Assembly (NCBI RefSeq): GCF_003323715.1
Contig: NZ_QOIN01000048.1
Location: 310,001 to 374,000, forward strand
DNA from: Streptomyces diacarni
Lineage (GTDB): Bacteria > Actinomycetota > Actinomycetes > Streptomycetales > Streptomycetaceae
Direction: 5' to 3'
Length of the DNA: 64,000 nucleotides
Below the pieces are notes generated by a model. It was not told the DNA's origin. It saw only the letters and a program-made list of their open reading frames with translations, and ran no database searches. Shown here piece after piece: positions 15,206 through 23,367 of the stretch. The stretch's first letter is position 1. The number at the start of each line of letters is the position of its first letter. A program made the translations under genes and the position numbers.

Positions 15206-16593
15206 AGTCGTACAAGGTCTCCGTCTGGAAGCTCACCACGAACCGGACGACAAAGAAACCGACCTACCTGGTCCGCTGGACTGTGGACGGACAAGCGTTC
15301 AGCGAGTCGCACAAGACGAAGGCGCTCGCCGACCGTTTCCGGGCCAAGCTGCTTCGGGCGGTCGACAAGGGTGAGCCCTTCGACACGGTGACTGGGCTGC
15401 CGGACTCCCTGCGGGGCGGCAGGGCGGCACTGAGCCTGTTGGAGTTGGCGATCAAGTACGTCGACCACCGGTGGCCGACTGCTTCGGCAAAGCAGCGGGA
15501 CAGCATGACGGACGCTCTGGCGGTCGCTGTTCCGGCCCTGACGAAAGCGATGCGCGGTCGGCCCGAACCCCGAGTCCTCCGCCGGGCGCTGCGCTCGTAC
15601 GTGCTGCCGACTCATCGGCGCGAGCAGGAGCGGCCGGACGAGATCGCGGCGGCTGTTCGCTGGTTGGAGCGGGCTTCGCTGCCCGTTGCGGAGCTGACGG
15701 ACATCGACCGGGTTCACACGTTGGTGGATGCGCTGGGCCGGAAGCTGGATGGCAAGCCTGCTGCCAACCAGACGTACCGGCGCCGCAGGGCAGTCACGTA
15801 CAACGCGCTGGAGTACGGCGTCGAGCTGGAGCTGCTGAGCGCCAACCCGCTCGACAAGGCGCGACGGAAGCGTGGGCAGCAGCCGGTACAGGAGGTCGAC
15901 AGCCGCGTGGTGGTCAACCCGCGGCAGGCGCGGGAGTTGCTCACGGCCGCTACCTACGTCGGCGGATGGAAGCGGGCATCCGGGCGACGGTTGCGGGCTT
16001 TCTTCGGCTGCATGTACTACGCGGCCACCCGACCTGGGGAAGCGCTCGGCCTCCGCCGTTCTGACTGCCATCTGCCTGCCAAGGGATGGGGCCGGATCAC
16101 CGTGGAGGTGACTCGTCCATCGGCCGGGAAGTCCTGGACGGACAGCGGGGAGGCGCACGATCGGCGTGGTCTCAAGCAGCGGGGTGCGGGTGAGGTGCGC
16201 ATCGTCCCGATTCCGCCTCCGCTGGTGCGGATGCTGCGGGAGCACCTGGACGAGTTCGGTACGGCTGAAGACGGTCGGATCTTCAGCAGCGAGCGGGGCA
16301 ACGTGGTTGCTTCCTCGTCCTACTACCGGGTGTGGACTCGGGCCCGAGAGTTCGGCCTGCTGCCCGAACAGGTCTCCACGGTGCTGGCAGCCAAGCCGTA
16401 CGACCTGCGCCATGCCTGCGTGTCCCAGTGGCTCAACTCCGGGGTACCGGCGCCGGAAGTCGCCAGGCGGGCCGGCCACTCGGTGGAGGTCCTGCTGAAG
16501 ATCTACGCCAAGTGCATCGACGGTCAAGAGGACGAGATGAACGCGAGGATCATGAAGGGCCTCGAAGAGGAGGAAGCGACAGGGCACGAGTGA
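15202..16593 (+). CDS. int: Tyrosine-recombinase integrase of the AICE
   Basis: 463 aa. The N-terminal SAM-like core-binding domain (about residues 60-190) is followed by the catalytic domain. Catalytic Arg I is in YYAATRPGEALGLRRSD; box II reads KPYDLRHACVSQWL; the later His is in ARRAGHSVEVL; and the nucleophilic Tyr is in KIYAKC. The HxxR His of box II is Tyr (YDLR), a variation I recall as common in Streptomyces AICE integrases. It catalyses recombination between attP and the tRNA-Arg attB. Its stop is followed by an intrinsic hairpin, then arm-type repeats and attR, the canonical int-att arrangement. Confidence 0.95.
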   Translation: MKSYKVSVWKLTTNRTTKKPTYLVRWTVDGQAFSESHKTKALADRFRAKLLRAVDKGEPFDTVTGLPDSLRGGRAALSLLELAIKYVDHRWPTASAKQRDSMTDALAVAVPALTKAMRGRPEPRVLRRALRSYVLPTHRREQERPDEIAAAVRWLERASLPVAELTDIDRVHTLVDALGRKLDGKPAANQTYRRRRAVTYNALEYGVELELLSANPLDKARRKRGQQPVQEVDSRVVVNPRQARELLTAATYVGGWKRASGRRLRAFFGCMYYAATRPGEALGLRRSDCHLPAKGWGRITVEVTRPSAGKSWTDSGEAHDRRGLKQRGAGEVRIVPIPPPLVRMLREHLDEFGTAEDGRIFSSERGNVVASSSYYRVWTRAREFGLLPEQVSTVLAAKPYDLRHACVSQWLNSGVPAPEVARRAGHSVEVLLKIYAKCIDGQEDEMNARIMKGLEEEEATGHE

Positions 16594-16615
16594 GTGGCGA
16601 GTGAGTGACTGAGTG

Positions 16616-16639
16616 AAGCCCCGGAGCGATCCGGGGCTT
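16616..16639 (+). terminator. Terminator after int
   Basis: AAGCCCCGG (16616-16624) pairs with CCGGGGCTT (16631-16639) over a 6-nt loop, followed by TT, 22 bp beyond the integrase stop. It would end the rep-xis-int transcript before the attachment site. Confidence 0.8.
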
Positions 16640-16683
16640 TCGTCGTGCTCGGAACCACTACGCAAGACTGCTGAAAGAGCAGC

Positions 16684-16732
16684 GCTGACCTGCGGGAACG
16701 GGCCCCAAGATCATGACGCCATTACAACGTGA
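16684..16732. repeat. Right copy of the subterminal direct repeat, probable integrase arm site
   Basis: GCTGACCTGCGGG (16684-16696) and a 28-bp block (16705-16732, beginning CCAAGATCATGACGCC) match the left-end blocks at 3545-3558 and 3584-3611 in the same orientation. After excision the two copies would lie on opposite sides of the attP core. Confidence 0.6.
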
Positions 16733-16781
16733 TCACTGTCATCGGGCTGCTGCCGACGGCGTTCAGCCGCACCTGATCGCC

Positions 16782-16892
16782 CACACGACAAACGCCCCGC
16801 AACCAGCATCCAACCTGGTCACAGGGCGTTTCGGCACTTCGTTCAAAGTACCCCCGGCAGGATTCGAACCTGCGCACACGGCTCCGGAGGCC
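16782..16892. repeat. Right attachment repeat (attR), inside the intact tRNA-Arg gene
   Basis: This is the 111-bp direct-repeat partner of 3408-3518. It covers the tRNA's terminator stem (16790-16797 with 16824-16831) and the 3' 44 nt of the tRNA gene. The repeat stops in the anticodon arm, so insertion regenerated a complete tRNA at this end. Confidence 0.93.
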
Positions 16893-16920
16893 GTTGCTCT
16901 ATCCCCTGAGCTACGGGGGC
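16849..16920 (-). tRNA. tRNA-Arg (anticodon CCG)
   Basis: The minus strand folds into a complete cloverleaf of 72 nt. The acceptor stem is GCCCCCG/CGGGGGT with discriminator A. The D arm is GCTC AGGGGATA GAGC. The anticodon stem ACGGC/GCCGT holds loop CTCCGGA (anticodon CCG, reads CGG). The T arm is GCAGG TTCGAAT CCTGC. CCA is not encoded. A terminator-like hairpin (AAACGCCC/GGGCGTTT) lies just downstream and is included in the attachment repeat. The gene is the integration target of the element and is divergent from the response-regulator gene. Confidence 0.97.
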
Positions 16921-17070
16921 GTGCCGTTTGGGCGGCGACAGGTAGAACAGTACCAGGTCACCGGTGGTGGGGTGGAAATCGGTGAGGGCGGGGTGCGGGA
17001 GGGGCGGTGGAAATGGGCAAAAGCCGGACGCGGGGGGAGGGGCGCGCCTAGGCTTCTGGGTGTGCCAGGT

Positions 17071-17508
17071 ATGTCCGGCCGGGTGCTGGTTGTCGACGAC
17101 AGCAGCGTCATCCGGCAGTTGATCAGGGTCAACCTCGAGATCGAGGGCTTCGAGGTGGTGACCGCCGCCGACGGTGCCGAGTGCCTGGATGTGGTGCACC
17201 GTGTCCAGCCCCACGTGGTGACGCTCGATGCGGTGATGCCGCGTCTGGACGGTGTGCGGACGGCGGAGCGGCTGCGGGCCGATCCGCGGACGCGGCACCT
17301 GCCGCTCGCGCTCGTGAGTGCGTGCACCGAGTTGGAGGGTGAGGGTGTGGTCGGTGGGGAGAGAGGCGTGGACGTCTTTTTGTCGAAGCCGTTCGAGCCT
17401 GCCGAGCTGGTGCGGATGGTGCGTCGGCTGATGCACGGGAGGCCGGGTCCCGCCGTGGAGGGCGAGGGCGGCGGTCGGGGGGCTGTGACCGAGGTCCTTG
17501 AGCCGTAG
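17071..17508 (+). CDS. CheY-like single-domain response regulator
   Basis: 145 aa from ATG 17071 (GTG 17062 in frame is an alternative). The receiver domain has the acidic pair in VLVVDDSSVIRQL, the phosphorylation Asp in VVTLDAVMPRLDG, Ser in LALVSACTE and the conserved Lys in VFLSKPFEPAE. No output domain follows; the C-terminus is a short Gly/Glu-rich tail. It would act through protein partners. No kinase gene adjoins it. In streptomycetes a receiver of this type sits next to the tRNA-Arg/nrtL/lysA locus. Confidence 0.88.
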   Translation: MSGRVLVVDDSSVIRQLIRVNLEIEGFEVVTAADGAECLDVVHRVQPHVVTLDAVMPRLDGVRTAERLRADPRTRHLPLALVSACTELEGEGVVGGERGVDVFLSKPFEPAELVRMVRRLMHGRPGPAVEGEGGGRGAVTEVLEP

Positions 17509-17684
17509 CCCGTCATAGGTCTCCCCGAGGCGGCCCGCTCCCGAGGGGAGCCCGCCCTGTGGGCCGCGCGCGGTGATCGGTGGGCAGCTGTGTGTGGTCG
17601 GTGGTGCCGTGTGCGGCTCCGGTGGCGTCCCAGGGGGCGAAACCGGCTCGCGCGTACCCACCCCACCTCCCATACGCTTGCTCT

Positions 17685-18572
17685 GTGACACCCGCCCAGC
17701 TCTCGCGCATCATCCGGCACGTGCTGTGCCGTGCGCTCTGCGACGATCTCGGGAGCGTGCGGGATGTGCCCGTCGTCGTCGAGTCGCCGCCGCGCCGGGG
17801 AGGCGGGGACTACGCGACCGGGGTCGCCTTCCGGGCCGCCGCGCTCACCGGACGCTCTCCGCGCGAGATCGCGGAACTGGTCTGCGCGCGCCTGATCGGG
17901 CCCGCGACAAATCGGCACGACGCGACGAGTCGGGTCGGGGCATTCGAAGAGGTGTCTTTCGAGGTGGCGGCCCCCGAGCACCTCGTCGCCGATGCCCGCG
18001 TCGTCGGTGGCGGGTTCGTCAACGTCACCCTGACCCCGCAGGCCCGCGCCGCGCTCGTGCGCGGTCTGGCCGCGGGGCGGCCGGCCGGGGCGCCGGATCC
18101 CGTGGCGGAGCCCGGGGTCGTGCCGAGTGACGCGCCCGCTCGTGACATCTCCCGGTGGGCGGAGTGCACCGGGGAGAGTCCCGCGGCGCTCGCTGTCCGT
18201 ACGGAGCGTGGCAGTTCGCTTTTCCGGGTGCAGTACGCCCACGCGCGCAGCTGCTCGCTGCTGCGGAACGGGAGGCGGCTCGGTGTGGAGCCGGTCGCCG
18301 AGGACGCGGAACCGCTGGTGCCCGCAGGCGCCAGGTTGCTGGCGTTGCTGGCGGATCGGGCGCGGGTCACGGCGCCTGCCCGGCTGGCGCGCCACCTCGA
18401 CGCGGTGGCGGGCGCCTTCGCGGTGTTCCGGGAGACGGCTGAGCCGTTGCCGCGCGGTGAGGAGAAACCCGCGGCCGCGCACCGCGGCCGGCTGGCCCTC
18501 GCCGAGGCCACCGGAGCGGTGCTGGCAGGCGGCCTGTCCCAGCTCGGCGTCACCGCACCCGCACACATCTGA
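17685..18572 (+). CDS. nrtL: NrtL, ArgS-related anticodon-binding protein
   Basis: 295 aa from GTG 17685 (VTPAQLSRIIRHVLCRAL). It lacks the Rossmann catalytic domain of arginyl-tRNA synthetase (no HIGH or KMSKS) but keeps an N-terminal part resembling the ArgRS additional domain (EIAELVCARLIG, VEVAAPEHLVADARVVGGGFVN-like order). At the C-terminus is a DALR-type anticodon-binding domain (VQYAHARSCSLLRNG, PARLARHLDAVAGAFAVF). NrtL proteins are orphan, non-catalytic ArgS relatives in Streptomyces, presumably tRNA-binding; function is unknown. It lies 30 bp before lysA and close to a tRNA-Arg gene. Confidence 0.88.
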   Translation: MTPAQLSRIIRHVLCRALCDDLGSVRDVPVVVESPPRRGGGDYATGVAFRAAALTGRSPREIAELVCARLIGPATNRHDATSRVGAFEEVSFEVAAPEHLVADARVVGGGFVNVTLTPQARAALVRGLAAGRPAGAPDPVAEPGVVPSDAPARDISRWAECTGESPAALAVRTERGSSLFRVQYAHARSCSLLRNGRRLGVEPVAEDAEPLVPAGARLLALLADRARVTAPARLARHLDAVAGAFAVFRETAEPLPRGEEKPAAAHRGRLALAEATGAVLAGGLSQLGVTAPAHI

Positions 18573-18602
18573 GACGTACAAGGGACACAGGGACTCCAGA
18601 TC

Positions 18603-19994
18603 ATGAGCCGTTCCGCACACCCCGCAGGACCCCGCCACGGCGACGTCCTCCCCGAGGGGCATTTCACCGCGCCGCCCGCCGACCTCAACGCGCTGGACCC
18701 GCGCGTGTGGGCGCAGACCGTCGCACGTACCGGCGAGGGCGCCGTCGCGGTGGGCGGGCTGGACGTCCGCGCGCTCGCGGAGGAGTTCGGCACGCCGGCG
18801 TACGTGCTGGACGAGGCGGACTTCCGGGCCCGTTGCCGTGCGTGGCGGGACGCCTTCGGGCAGGACGCCGACGTCTTCTACGCGGGCAAGGCCTTCCTCT
18901 CGCGCGCGGTCGTGCGCTGGCTGCACGAGGAGGGGCTGAACCTCGACGTGTGTTCGGGGGGCGAGCTGGCGACCGCGCTGGCTGCCGGGATGCCGCCGGA
19001 GCGCATCGCGCTGCACGGCAACAACAAGTCGACCGAGGAGATCGCTCGGGCCGTCGAGGTCGGGGTGGGCCGGATCGTGCTGGACTCCTTCCAGGAGATC
19101 GCCCGCGTCGCGCACGTGGCCAGGGCGCTGGGGCGGCGGCAGCCGGTGCAGATCCGGGTGACGGTGGGTGTGGAGGCGCACACGCACGAGTTCATCGCGA
19201 CCGCGCACGAGGACCAGAAGTTCGGTCTGGCGCTCGCGGGGGGCCAGGCGGCCGAGGCGGTGCGCCGGGTGCTGGGGCTGGAGAGCCTGGAGCTGACGGG
19301 TATCCACTCGCACATCGGCTCGCAGATCTTCGACATGGCGGGCTTCGAGGTGTCGGCCCGCCGCGTGGTGGGGCTGCTGACCGAGGTGCGGGACGAGCAC
19401 GGGGTGGAGCTGCCGGAGATCGACCTGGGCGGCGGTCTGGGGATCGCGTACACGCCCGAGGACGATCCGCGTGAGCCGCACGAGATCGCCAAGGCGCTCG
19501 GGGACATCGTGACCCGCGAGTGCGAGGCGGCGGGGCTTGCGGTGCCGCGGCTGTCGGTGGAGCCGGGGCGGGCGATCGTGGGGCCGACGGCGTTCACGCT
19601 GTACGAGGTCGGCACGCTCAAGGAGCTGGAGGGGCTGCGGACGTACGTGAGTGTGGACGGCGGCATGTCGGACAACATCCGTACGGCGCTCTACGACGCC
19701 GAGTACACGGTGGCGCTGGTCTCCCGTTCGTCCGAGGCGGAGCCGATGCTCAGCCGGGTGGTCGGCAAGCACTGCGAGAGCGGTGACATCGTGGTGCGGG
19801 ACGCGTTCCTGCCGGCCGACCTGGCGCCCGGTGACCTGCTGGCCGTGCCGGCCACGGGCGCGTACTGCCGGTCGATGGCCAGCAACTACAACCACGCGCT
19901 GCGTCCGCCGGTGGTCGCCGTGCGGGACGGGCGGGCGCGGGAGATCGTGCGGCGTGAGACGGAGGAGGATCTCCTGCGGCTCGATGTCGGCTAG
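18603..19994 (+). CDS. lysA: Diaminopimelate decarboxylase
   Basis: 463 aa from ATG 18603. Converts meso-diaminopimelate to L-lysine, the last lysine step. Fold type III PLP enzyme: K96 in VFYAGKAF binds PLP, SHIGSQIFD and EIDLGGGLGIAY shape the cofactor phosphate site, and HCESGDIV carries the catalytic Cys of the neighbouring subunit. EPGRAIVG and GAYCRSMASNYNH are also conserved. Length is normal for actinobacteria, with an N-terminal extension of about 30 residues. It begins 30 bp after nrtL and heads an amino-acid block with hom, thrC and thrB. Confidence 0.97.
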   Translation: MSRSAHPAGPRHGDVLPEGHFTAPPADLNALDPRVWAQTVARTGEGAVAVGGLDVRALAEEFGTPAYVLDEADFRARCRAWRDAFGQDADVFYAGKAFLSRAVVRWLHEEGLNLDVCSGGELATALAAGMPPERIALHGNNKSTEEIARAVEVGVGRIVLDSFQEIARVAHVARALGRRQPVQIRVTVGVEAHTHEFIATAHEDQKFGLALAGGQAAEAVRRVLGLESLELTGIHSHIGSQIFDMAGFEVSARRVVGLLTEVRDEHGVELPEIDLGGGLGIAYTPEDDPREPHEIAKALGDIVTRECEAAGLAVPRLSVEPGRAIVGPTAFTLYEVGTLKELEGLRTYVSVDGGMSDNIRTALYDAEYTVALVSRSSEAEPMLSRVVGKHCESGDIVVRDAFLPADLAPGDLLAVPATGAYCRSMASNYNHALRPPVVAVRDGRAREIVRRETEEDLLRLDVG

Positions 19995-20133
19995 CGAGAT
20001 ATACGTCCCACATACTGGACTCGGCGTGGAATCTCCGGTCCGGTAAGTGAGACTTGAGCACCGACAGCTGTGCTCGGGTACAGACGGACGTCAGACGGAA
20101 ACCAGACGGAAAACAGACGGAAAAAGAGGTCGA

Positions 20134-21435
20134 ATGATGCGTACGCGTCCGCTGAAGGTGGCGCTGCTGGGCTGTGGGGTCGTCGGCTCAGAGGTGGCAC
20201 GCATCATGACGACGCACGCGGACGACCTCGCCCAGCGGATCGGCGCCCCCCTCGAACTGGCGGGGGTCGCCGTCCGCCGCCCCGACCGCGTCCGTGCGGG
20301 CATCGACCCCGGCCTGGTCACCACCGACGCGGCGGCGCTGGCCGCCCGCGAGGACGTCGACGTCGCGGTCGAGGTCATCGGCGGCATCGAGCCGGCGCGC
20401 TCCCTGATCACCTCGGCGTTCGAGCACGGCGCCAGCGTCGTGACGGCGAACAAGGCGCTGCTGGCCGAGGACGGCGCGACGCTCCACGAGTCCGCCGAGA
20501 AGCACGGCGTCGACCTCTACTACGAGGCGGCCGTGGCGGCCGCCATCCCGCTGGTGCGGCCGCTGCGCGAGTCGCTGGCCGGTGACGAGGTGGGCCGTGT
20601 CCTGGGCATCGTCAACGGCACCACCAACTTCATCCTCGACCGCATGGAGTCCACCGGCGCGGGCTACAGCGAGGCGCTGGACGAGGCGACCGCGCTCGGT
20701 TACGCGGAGGCCGACCCCACCGCCGACGTGGAGGGCTTCGACGCGGCCGCCAAGGCGGCCATCCTCGCCGGTATCGCCTTCCACACCCGGGTGCGCCTGG
20801 ACGACGTGCACCGCGAGGGCCTGGCCGACGTGACGGCCGCCGACATCGCCTCCGCGAAACGCATGGGCTGCACCGTCAAGCTGCTGGCCATCTGCGAGCG
20901 CGCGGCGGACGGCCGCTCGGTGACGGCGCGGGTGCACCCCGCGATGATCCCGCTCAGCCATCCGCTCGCCTCGGTGCGCGAGGCGTACAACGCGGTCTTC
21001 GTCGAGTCGGAGGCGGCCGGGCAGCTGATGTTCTACGGCCCCGGCGCGGGCGGCTCGCCCACCGCCTCGGCCGTGCTCGGCGACCTGGTGGCCGCCTGCC
21101 GCAACAAGCTCAGCGGCGGCAGGGGGCCCGGCGAGTCGGCGTACGCGCAGCTGCCGGTTTCCCCCATGGGCGAGGTGGTCACCCGTTACCACATCAGCCT
21201 GGACGTCGCCGACAAACCCGGCGTCCTCGCGCAGGTCGCAACCGTCTTCGCCGAGCACGGCGTCTCCATCGACACCGTGCGCCAGAAGGGGAAGGAAGGA
21301 CCGCACGACGGGGCCTGGCTCGTCGTCGTCACCCACCGGGCCCCGGACGCGGCGCTCAGCGCCACCGTCGAGGCACTGCGCGGTCTCGACACGGTGCGCG
21401 GGGTGGCCAGCATCATGCGGGTCGAGGGTGAGTGA
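20134..21435 (+). CDS. hom: Homoserine dehydrogenase with C-terminal ACT domain
   Basis: 433 aa from ATG 20134 (an adjacent ATG at 20137 is also possible), behind AAGAGG. Reduces aspartate semialdehyde to homoserine for threonine and methionine synthesis. The NAD(P) motif is VALLGCGVVGSEVA. The catalytic region includes VVTANKALLAEDG, YYEAAVAAAIPLVRPLRESL, GIVNGTTNFILDRM and GYAEADPTADVEGFDAAAK. The last 80 residues (YHISLDVADKPGVLAQVATV) are an ACT domain, the usual site of threonine feedback. The leader contains a run of CAGACGGAAA-type repeats (20087-20121) of unknown meaning. Confidence 0.97.
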   Translation: MMRTRPLKVALLGCGVVGSEVARIMTTHADDLAQRIGAPLELAGVAVRRPDRVRAGIDPGLVTTDAAALAAREDVDVAVEVIGGIEPARSLITSAFEHGASVVTANKALLAEDGATLHESAEKHGVDLYYEAAVAAAIPLVRPLRESLAGDEVGRVLGIVNGTTNFILDRMESTGAGYSEALDEATALGYAEADPTADVEGFDAAAKAAILAGIAFHTRVRLDDVHREGLADVTAADIASAKRMGCTVKLLAICERAADGRSVTARVHPAMIPLSHPLASVREAYNAVFVESEAAGQLMFYGPGAGGSPTASAVLGDLVAACRNKLSGGRGPGESAYAQLPVSPMGEVVTRYHISLDVADKPGVLAQVATVFAEHGVSIDTVRQKGKEGPHDGAWLVVVTHRAPDAALSATVEALRGLDTVRGVASIMRVEGE

Positions 21436-21590
21436 GCATGCAGCGACACTCCGTCCTTGCACGTGAGGGGGCGACGCCCGCACGGCACCGGCGGTGTCCG
21501 CGGTGCGCACAGCCCGGTGCCGTGTGCAGCGCGAACAGCCCGGCGCGGTGGGCAGCGCCGGACAAGGGTCAGTAAGGGAGCCAAGGAACA

Positions 21591-22718
21591 GTGACCGTCA
21601 TGGAGCCTGAGATGTCTCAGATCCCCGAAGAGGCGTCCGCGCCCGCCGCCCGTGGTGCGGGGCGTCCGCAGTGGCGCGGCATCATCGAGGAGTACCGGGA
21701 CCGTCTCCCGGTCGCTCCCGACACCACCCCCGTCACGCTCCGCGAGGGCGGCACGCCGCTGGTGCCCGCCCGGGTGCTGTCCGACCTGACCGGCTGCGAC
21801 GTGCACCTGAAGGTGGAGGGCGCCAACCCCACCGGGTCCTTCAAGGACCGCGGGATGACGATGGCGATCACCCGCGCCAAGGAGGAGGGCGCCCAGGCCG
21901 TCATCTGCGCCTCCACGGGCAACACCTCCGCGTCGGCCGCCGCGTACGCGGTACGGGCCGGCATGGTCTGCGCGGTCCTGGTGCCGCAGGGCAAGATCGC
22001 GCTGGGCAAGATGGGCCAGGCGCTGGTGCACGGAGCCAAGATCCTCCAGGTCGACGGCAACTTCGATGACTGCCTGGAGCTGGCCCGCGGGCTGTCGGAC
22101 AAGTACCCGGTCTCGCTGGTCAATTCGGTCAACCCGGTCCGGATCGAGGGGCAGAAGACCGCGGCGTTCGAGATCGTCGACATGCTCGGCGACGCGCCCG
22201 ACATCCACGTCCTGCCGGTCGGCAACGCGGGCAACATCACGGCCTACTGGAAGGGCTACCGCGAGTACCACGAAACCGGGCCCGCCACCCGTGCGCCGCG
22301 CATGTGGGGCTACCAGGCGTCCGGCGCGGCGCCGATCGTGCGCGGCGAGGCCGTCACGGAGCCGAGCACCATCGCCACGGCCATCCGGATCGGCAATCCG
22401 GCCTCCTGGACGCTGGCGGAGCAGGCCCGCGACGAGTCGGCCGGCTTCATCGACATGGTGACCGACCGTCAGATCCTCCGCGCCTACCGCCTGTTGGCGG
22501 CCCAGGAGGGCGTGTTCGTGGAGCCCGCCTCGGCCGCGTCGGTCGCCGGACTGATCCAGGCGAGTGAGGAGGGCAAGGTCGAGCCGGGGCAGCGCATCGT
22601 GTGCACCGTCACCGGCAACGGCCTCAAGGATCCGGACTGGGCGGTGGCCGGTGCGCCGCAGCCCATCGTCGTCCCCGTCGACGCCGACGCGGCGGCCGAG
22701 CGGCTCGGCCTGGCCTGA
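21591..22718 (+). CDS. thrC: Threonine synthase
   Basis: 375 aa from GTG 21591; ATG 21600 and 21612 are in-frame alternatives. Converts O-phosphohomoserine to threonine. Fold type II PLP enzyme: K85 in PTGSFKDRGM is the PLP lysine, STGNTSASAAAYAVRAG is the phosphate-binding region, PVGNAGNI contacts the cofactor, and TVTGNGLKDPDW is near the end. Length fits the short actinobacterial class. It follows hom by 155 bp in the same direction. Confidence 0.96.
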   Translation: MTVMEPEMSQIPEEASAPAARGAGRPQWRGIIEEYRDRLPVAPDTTPVTLREGGTPLVPARVLSDLTGCDVHLKVEGANPTGSFKDRGMTMAITRAKEEGAQAVICASTGNTSASAAAYAVRAGMVCAVLVPQGKIALGKMGQALVHGAKILQVDGNFDDCLELARGLSDKYPVSLVNSVNPVRIEGQKTAAFEIVDMLGDAPDIHVLPVGNAGNITAYWKGYREYHETGPATRAPRMWGYQASGAAPIVRGEAVTEPSTIATAIRIGNPASWTLAEQARDESAGFIDMVTDRQILRAYRLLAAQEGVFVEPASAASVAGLIQASEEGKVEPGQRIVCTVTGNGLKDPDWAVAGAPQPIVVPVDADAAAERLGLA

Positions 22719-22860
22719 GCCGCGCCGGGGCCCGTCCGCGGGTCCCGGCCCCGGCCGGTCCGCGTGCGGGGCGGACCGCCCACGGGCGTCCGGCCACACG
22801 CGGGCGGCGGGCCGCCGGGGAGCCCCCGGCACCGCAGACGGAAGAAACGTATCCCCTCGG

Positions 22861-22908
22861 GTCGCAGTCGCAGTCGCAGTCGCAGTCGCAGACGCAGCCG
22901 CAGCCGCG
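22861..22908. repeat. GTCGCA hexanucleotide tandem repeat
   Basis: Five perfect GTCGCA units (22861-22890) are followed by degenerate units (GACGCA, GCCGCA, GCCGCG). Such a simple repeat is prone to slippage and may vary in copy number between strains. Confidence 0.9.
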
Positions 22909-22971
22909 TCCCGGCCGCAGAGTCCGCGGTCCCCTCGTCGCCGGGACGCAGGCCCAGCGCCGAAGGGGCGG

Positions 22972-23075
22972 GGCCCCGCTCCGAGCGGGCACGGCCCCGT
23001 CCCGAGGGAAGGCGGCCCCGTCCCGAGGGGAAGCGGCCCCGTCCCGGAGGGCGCGGCCCCGTCCCGCACGGAGGC
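22972..23075. repeat. Five tandem 21-bp GC-rich repeats
   Basis: Units begin GGCCCCGTCCCG and start at 22972, 22993, 23014, 23035 and 23055 (lengths 21, 21, 21, 20, 21). Unit 1 and unit 5 are the most divergent. They lie in the untranslated thrC-thrB spacer; function unknown. Confidence 0.85.
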
Positions 23076-23367
23076 GGGCTCCCGTAGCGGGACTCCGCCG
23101 GACGGGGCGCGACCCCTTCCGACACGCTCCGCACGGACAAACCGTGCGGAAGCACGGAGAGGCTCACGACACGCATCGTGCGCCTCCCGTGCGCCCTATG
23201 TCGTCAGTGAACCCACCTTCGATAGGCTGAGTTTCACCCCGACCCCCGTAACGTCCCCGCAGCGGGACCTGTGCGGTGCGGTGGCCTGTCCGGCACAGCC
23301 ACGGTCATCCGGCGCAGCCACGGTCTGGGGAGCTCCGCACAACCGAACCAAGGAGTGTCATCGGAAG

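Larger units (their letters stand above)
3408..16892. mobile_element. Actinomycete integrative and conjugative element (AICE, pSAM2 type) in tRNA-Arg(CCG)
   Basis: A 13.4-kb unit lies between 111-bp direct repeats, and the right repeat includes the 3' end of tRNA-Arg. Inside are the expected AICE modules: integrase and Xis beside the tRNA, a RepSA-like rolling-circle initiator, an FtsK/TraSA-like translocase, an SCO3933-family protein, a KorSA-like GntR repressor, and a primase/polymerase-like protein. Cargo is an APH-fold kinase and an HNH-DUF4263 plus HEPN cassette of lower GC. All core genes are full length, so the element may still be mobile. AICEs of this class excise, replicate by rolling circle and transfer double-stranded DNA between mycelia. 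Confidence 0.93.
22719..23367. other. Long repeat-rich spacer between thrC and thrB
   Basis: This 649-bp stretch holds no credible gene. It contains a hexanucleotide tract and five 21-bp GC-rich repeats (listed separately). Near the end is a weak promoter candidate for thrB: TCGTCA (23201-23206), a 16-bp spacer and TAGGCT (23223-23228). Apparent frames through the repeats give only low-complexity Arg/Leu or Gln/Ser peptides. Confidence 0.5.

Noticed and set aside
3408..16892. Prophage as an alternative to AICE
   Set aside because: No capsid, terminase, portal, tail or lysis genes are present, while Rep, FtsK-like Tra, KorSA-like and SCO3933-family genes are diagnostic of AICEs.
16911..19895. 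Very long antisense open frame (nearly 1000 codons) opposite nrtL and lysA
   Set aside because: High-GC actinobacterial genes create long antisense frames. The sense genes have full family motifs, and this frame is His/Arg/Pro-rich without motifs.
20087..20121. CRISPR-like or regulatory array from the CAGACGGAAA repeats before hom
   Set aside because: The units are about 10 bp with no spacers and only three to four copies; simple local duplication in a leader explains them.
22484..23176. Long minus-strand frame through the thrC-thrB spacer
   Set aside because: It encodes runs of Arg-Leu and Pro-Gly-Arg produced by the tandem repeats and extends into thrC antisense; no RBS and no protein-like composition.
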